DNA of 64,000 nt from Gloeopeniophorella convolvens (Eukaryota > Basidiomycota > Agaricomycetes > Russulales), in NCBI GenBank assembly GCA_022496205.1, contig WTXD01000014.1:248001-312000 (forward strand), in the 5' to 3' direction. Of the stretch, positions 59,248-64,000 are shown piece after piece. Both the position numbers and the translations under genes were made by a program. The first letter of the stretch is position 1, and the number at the start of each line of letters is the position of its first letter. The notes beneath the pieces are model-generated. The model made no database searches and was not told where the DNA came from. It saw nothing but the letters and a program-made list of their open reading frames with translations.

Positions 59248-59768
59248 GGCGGGGCGTTGGGCGGGGAGGGACAGGGATACGGAGGGAGAGGAGCATTGGG
59301 CTTTTGTATCAAAGACGGATTGTCTCGTGAGGCAGGGACCAGAAAATAAGAGAGAATTAAGGCCTTAGGATTCGAATCGAATTCGCGTGCGGAACGCGAT
59401 AGAGAGGCCCCTCCTTCTACGGTCCGACCTTCCGCCACGAGCTTCCGTCTGATCAATCTTGCCCCGCTGACCACAGCTGACCTTCCTCACACATGCAGCC
59501 CACATCGAGATCCAGCCAGCCCCGCCCTCTCCTCGGTTCTCCGACTGGCTCTCCAGCCTCGCCCGCCCCGCCCCTCCTCGCCCGTCCCTGTTTCCCCTGG
59601 CTCCCCGCTCCTCTGACATGCTGGCCCCTAGGCCCCTCTCTCCTCCCTCTCCCCCCCAGACTCCCCCGCCGAGCCCTCCCTCGGCCCGGCTGCTCCTCCC
59701 GCCCCGCTCTCAAATACTCCCCTCCCCGATTCCCCGTCCCCGGTGCCGCGTCCCTCTCCGAGCTGCCA
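59248..59768. other. Shared bidirectional promoter, 521 bp
   Basis: It separates the divergent start codons of the polyol dehydrogenase and the SDR. From about 59.51 to 59.77 kb the plus strand is strikingly C/T-rich (long CCGCCCC/CTCC runs), a common feature just upstream of fungal start sites. No TATA box is obvious on either side. Confidence 0.5.
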
Positions 59769-61191
59769 ATGGAGCCCTCTCCCTCTGCCCCCGCATCCGC
59801 CCCCGCCCTCTTCGACCTCGCAGGTCAGAATGTCCTCATCACCGGCGCCTCCAGAGGCATGTTCCTCCTTTCCCTTCACGGATCGATTTGCTAACCGGTC
59901 CCTGTCTATTCCCGCTCATCTCATCCAATGGGCATAAACCCCAACTCAGGTATTGGCGCCGCCTGTGCGATCGCACTTGCCCAAGCAGGTGCCGCCCTCT
60001 GCCTCGTCCTTCGCGAGCCTCAGAATGGCGTCGAACCAAACCTTGTCACAGTCAACGCCATCCGGGACCTAGGTGCCAGGGTTGAGTTTATCTACGCTGA
60101 CCTGCACAACCTCGATTCCGTAAAGGGCGTCTTTCAGAAGGCCCTGGACGCCATGGGAGGCCGTATCGACGTTCTAGTCAACTGTGCTGGCATTCAACGG
60201 AGATCACCGAGTCTCGACTTCTCAGAGACAGATTGGGACGACGTACGTTCCCCCTGTGCACTCCACGCCCCGCCTTGGCTTTTATCTCCTCTTTCCGGAC
60301 GGTCTCCCGCATTTCTGTCTATTCACCGTCGCACGGCTCTGTGACTCGCGCCCACACCCGCGCTCGTCCTGCTCTTCCCTTCTATCCGTCCCCCCTCGTT
60401 GCCCCTTCTGCTCACGTTGTTCCAATGCAGGTACTAAACGTCAATCTCAAATCGGTCTGGCTCCTTTCGCAGGCCGCCGGTCGGCATATGGTGCCTAGAC
60501 GGCACGGCAAGATAATAAACTTTTGTTCGCTCCTAACCTTCCAAGGCGGCCTTACTGTTCCGGCCTACGCGGCAGCCAAAGGCGCTCTGGGGCAACTCAC
60601 CAAGGCTCTGAGCAACGAATGGAGTCAGCACAACGTGCAGGTTAACGGCATTTGCCCCGGCTACATCGCTACCGACATGTAAGTCCACTTTCTCCCTCTC
60701 CTGCCCTTCTTTTCCAGCAACGTTCCAACAAACGATCTTGATTGCCCGTTCTGGTCACAAATGCAGTTGCAGTTCAAGTCCGCGAACCATGCCGGCCCGA
60801 TACCGGGCCGCCATCTTATCTCCTTTCCCTGCCCGCGGCCTCCCCCCTCTTAGGGGGCGTCTTCTAAATTCTCGAACCTAGCCTTTGTTTCATATGACCA
60901 GCCAAAGGCGCGCGCTGACACCGCCTCTCTTCCCAGGAATGAGAAGCTCCTCGCAGACCCAGTGCGCCTTCGCCAGATCTCTGAACGCATTCCTGCCGGT
61001 CGGTGGGGAACTCCTAGTGACTTTGCGGGTCCGATCGTCTTCCTTGCCAGCAAAGCAAGCCAGTATGTATGTGGCGAACTATTGATTGTCGATGGGGTAA
61101 GTCGCGTTTTCATCACCACACACATATCCCTCGTTAGTGACAACGAGCATTTCAATTTCGCTCCACGTTATAGGGCTGGATGGGCAGGTAG
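59769..61191 (+). CDS. Short-chain dehydrogenase/reductase, gluconate/2-deoxygluconate dehydrogenase-like
   Basis: Five exons (59769-59856, 59950-60242, 60431-60678, 60937-61096, 61174-61191) give 268 residues, typical of a classical SDR. Motifs: cofactor-binding ITGASRGIG, the DL acid pocket, VNCAGI, the catalytic Ser in [14 protein letters not shown] with the catalytic Tyr-Lys, and the closing GGELL-like [16 protein letters not shown]. The pattern is closest to KduD-type sugar-acid dehydrogenases, which oxidise or reduce a ketose or sugar acid with NAD(P). The first intron (59857-59949) starts with GC (gcatgt), needed to join SRG-IGAA. Introns 2 and 3 are long (188 and 258 nt). Being divergent from a polyol dehydrogenase, it may belong to the same sugar pathway. 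Confidence 0.9.
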
Positions 61192-63717
61192 AGGGCGAGA
61201 TCATCGGAGAAAACGGATTGCAGAGCTCGGACGTACAACGGATATACGGGATGTATGGCATCAGCTGCGCATGCCTGCGTGGCCCGCTTCTCTCGATGCT
61301 TTTTTGCATACAACGCGGGGCAATACAGACAAATCCATATGCCCTCTTCACCGCATCGCCCGTGAGGTCCCGCAATGAGAGCGCAGCTCGTCTGAGTGAC
61401 CTGACCCATCAATCGACAGTTGATGCAGAGTTGATGGATGCAAAGTTGATGTTGATCGTCCAGCGTTTCGCCCAACCTCCGTGGTGCGCTAATTTAGCGG
61501 TTTCAGTAGGACGCACACGAACCGCCCGGACCGGCGGTGGGCCGAAAAAATTCTCTCCGCTCCGGGATTCCACTTTTGATCCATATGCTGATGCGTGGAT
61601 GCCACAAACGGAGCTTTGCAGGATCCCAGTTTGTTTTTGCACAACGCAACGTGCCCACGAAATCTTACCCGTTTATGGCGTTCCTCGGCAGTGAAATGGA
61701 AGGCGCAGTCGACGACCCGCTCCATGGCACGCGGTCACGCCTTCGCTCCGCGCACGGCCGCGCGGCCAGAATGTCGACCGACCGGAGACGCTGCGGTCGG
61801 GGATAGCGGTTGGATCCGAGAACAATCCTCGCTGAACGAGGCGTTTTCATGTGGGTTGCGAGTCCGACGTCGTTTGAGCGCAGCGGCGGGCACGACAAGC
61901 AGGTACAGGACGATGAGACGCTTGGCGACACGCTGCAGGTCATTCAAAATGAATCAAGTCCGAGCCATCGCGAACCGGACCGAAGACTGAGACCCTGACC
62001 TCAGGATGGGGTTCGGGCCGCCGCTTCTTCGGACGCGGATTGGCTGGAGCGTCTTGCCCCCGACGCCCCGGATGCAGGTGACCGATGACCGGTGACCGGT
62101 GACCATTCCACATTTGCCGCCGCCGCCGTTTAGCTTTCTTTAGCTTGAACACATTTTCAGCGGGCGGGCGGCCCGAGGAGGGCGCCTCCATGACGCCGGC
62201 CTAGACCCCGGACATGTCAAAAAACAGCACTGCTCAACATTCCAAGGCCCGACCGCTGCGCGCCGTCCGACGGACGCGTCGGGGCCTCGCAATGCACACG
62301 TATGGCATGTTCCGCTCTCGGTAGGCCGATCGCTCGTGCTCATGGCCCGCGAGGCATGCAGACGGCCCTATGCAGAGCGCGGGCGCCGCGCGCGGACGGC
62401 GCTGCCGAATCGCGTGACCAAGCGTAAGAACAGAGAGTTCCCGGAGCAACGCAGGAACTCGAAAAGATTCTTGGGCCCTACATTCGATGTGCCGCCCTGG
62501 CCTCGAGGCGACTGCGGGGAGCCGGTGGACGGGCAGCTTGTCAACCCGGTTCGGACGGGATGAAGCAAGCAGCCAAGTAGATCGGAGCGAAGGCGCGCGG
62601 CAGTTGCAAGTCCCTGCACAAAAGCAGCCGCACGCATGCTTGCCCACTTTGGGCTCGTCCTCAAGGCCTCACACCTCGAGCGTATCTTGTAGACGCCATT
62701 ACACGTCACACACAATTGCGATCTGCAAAATCTGATCATTTCGCTCAGAAATGAAATACCCCGATAGCCGGGCACGATGTCGTTTATGTTTTTTTTTTCC
62801 TGCTGTCCCCTGCTGTCCACGTCCCGTGCGATGAGACCGTCATGTGGGGGCGACGGTTGGTCTTTCTATCTGCAGCTACGTAAATGGCTTGCCGCAGTAT
62901 CTGTGTTCGTTACAGAAGCCGGAGATGAGCGAGGGCACAGACGAGACTGCATAATTAGCTCTCTGGTCCCACCGCCCAATCGTAGCACAGCATGGCGATA
63001 GCGCGACAGAACACTGGCCGAGAGAACCGGCGTGGCCAAAGGTCTATGTTCGCCCGGATTGAACCAGCCGGGCCGTGGCGAAGGTGGAGTGCAGAAAATC
63101 TGATCCTTCTCCAAGCTCATAGAACTTTCAGGGTCCTGGCCAAGTCCAGAAAGCCGCCCCAGACAAGGAAGCACGAGGAGAGGCCAGAAGACGGGCCCGT
63201 ATGGGACAAGAACTTGCCACACGAACACAGTGGCGGAGAAGACGTAAGATTAACCCCTGGGGCGTGAGTCTGTGAGCGCATATCTGGTAGCTCCCATCCA
63301 AGAACACCAGTTGCCGCGTATCGCTCTTGGGCGGCGATTTCAGGGGAATGCGCTCGGTATCAGAGTTTACAGATTGCTTCCTCCATGGGCAGGACGGCGC
63401 CCAACCAATGCGATGAGCTGGTACCATGGAACTGACAGAATCACAGGTTTGCGAGGGTCGGCAAGGCTGCCTTCTTCGTGGTGTTGCATCCTCAGCCCCG
63501 CTGCGAGATGACGGGGCCCAAGGAAGCGACCTGCTGTGCCCAAATGTCTGCGACTTTTGGCTGCCTCATGGCCGCTACAAGTGCCTGGGCGTGTTCATGA
63601 TGACGTGCGATCGACAGGTTTGGTCGAGCATGAGAAGCAAGGAGAACTTAACTGCACAAGTATCAATGATTTAATGCGTCTCATTGATCCTTTATTTTAG
63701 CCGCGAAGGTTCCTACC
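61192..63717. other. Gene-poor region of about 2.5 kb
   Basis: Only chance-like frames of up to 185 codons (61137-61694) are present; part of that frame overlaps the SDR 3' end. No domain, RNA gene or element is recognised. Several stretches are GC-rich with many CpG. Confidence 0.4.
62078..62104. repeat. Short tandem repeat, 8-bp unit
   Basis: Three to four copies of TGACCGGT (first copy TGACCGA) lie in tandem. It is an ordinary microsatellite-scale repeat. Confidence 0.6.
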
Positions 63718-64000
63718 TCACGGTGCACTTGTAAAACGTCGGAACTTGGTGTGGGCCACACGGAAGAAGAGTTCCTGGAAGAATCGCTTCCCCGTGGACA
63801 GAGACGAACTGGGACCTTGCAAGGCCATGTTTCCCTGGAACATGGGTAAATGGACATAGCCGACCGACTTTTAGCAACGCTCACTTACCTCCATCAAGTT
63901 TACCGCACCCACCACACCATCATGTTCACTCCACCCACATCGTCATGGCTATTTCACGAGTAGCCAGGTCTTTCGACAAAGCTGAATGACGTCTCAAACG
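63718..64000 (-). CDS. Possible 3' end of a gene entering from the right edge
   Basis: A good splice pair, gtaagt at 63888 and ttccag ending at 63835, joins VNLMEG- to a 39-codon last exon (63718-63834) ending RRFTSAP. A competing splice from a donor at gtaaac just upstream keeps another frame (ETWPCKVPVRLCP...). I cannot decide between them. Neither protein tail is recognised, and the upstream exon runs into a stop about 50 bp before the window end, so another splice would be needed there. Confidence 0.25.

Noticed and set aside
1..64000. tRNA, 5S rRNA, CRISPR array or bacterial-type defence system.
   Set aside because: Reading both strands, I saw no cloverleaf with a GGTTCGANTCC-type box, no regular spacer array and no prokaryote-like gene order. 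A tRNAscan-SE or Infernal run would be decisive.

Overview
This window looks like nuclear DNA of a filamentous basidiomycete, most likely a wood-decaying agaricomycete. Genes lie on both strands, almost every gene is cut by many introns of about 46-65 nt, and the families fit: an AA9 lytic polysaccharide monooxygenase with a CBM1, a CYP53-type P450, a Zn2Cys6 regulator and a protein like the basidiomycete 'macrophage activating glycoprotein'. No rRNA, tRNA, CRISPR array or bacterial-type operon was seen. Exon boundaries were derived by hand from reading frame, splice consensus and family motifs. All multi-exon models below, except where marked, close in frame to a stop codon.

Layout. 1-5.7 kb: tail of an unknown Ser/Pro-rich protein, a class I glutamine amidotransferase-like enzyme, an orphan membrane/coiled-coil protein, and a CUE-domain ER protein. 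5.9-10.2 kb: UTP22, 11 exons. 10.2-12.3 kb: gene-poor stretch carrying a 349-bp Tc1/mariner-like MITE. 12.3-15.3 kb: F-box protein and phosducin-like protein. 16.7-20.8 kb: AA9-CBM1 and a GPI-type aspartic protease, convergent. 21.4-27.7 kb: GCN2, 29 exons. 28.1-31.1 kb: Zn2Cys6 transcription factor. 32.3-36.0 kb: metacaspase and a Bud21/Utp16-like U3 snoRNP protein, divergent. 36.5-42.6 kb: a 1927-residue Ser-rich orphan. 43.9-49.3 kb: secreted glycoprotein and CYP53-like P450. 49.8-51.4 kb: a convergent pair of paralogous single-pass membrane proteins. 51.7-53.3 kb: DNA primase small subunit. 53.3-57.9 kb: gene-poor stretch with a roughly 1.65-kb inverted-repeat-bounded segment that holds a decayed mitochondrial (PDK/BCKDK-type) kinase fragment. 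57.9-61.2 kb: divergent polyol dehydrogenase / SDR pair. 61.2-64 kb: gene-poor, with an uncertain partial gene at the right edge.

Functional themes are mixed, as is usual for a fungal chromosome: ribosome biogenesis (UTP22, Bud21-like), translation and stress control (GCN2, metacaspase), plant-biomass attack and aromatic or sugar metabolism (AA9, P450, polyol dehydrogenase plus SDR), and secreted or surface proteins. The most unusual signals are the high share of GC-AG introns (8 of about 117 inferred), the convergent membrane-protein duplication, and the inverted-repeat segment with a mutated kinase fragment. I did not find convincing evidence of a wholly new multi-gene system.
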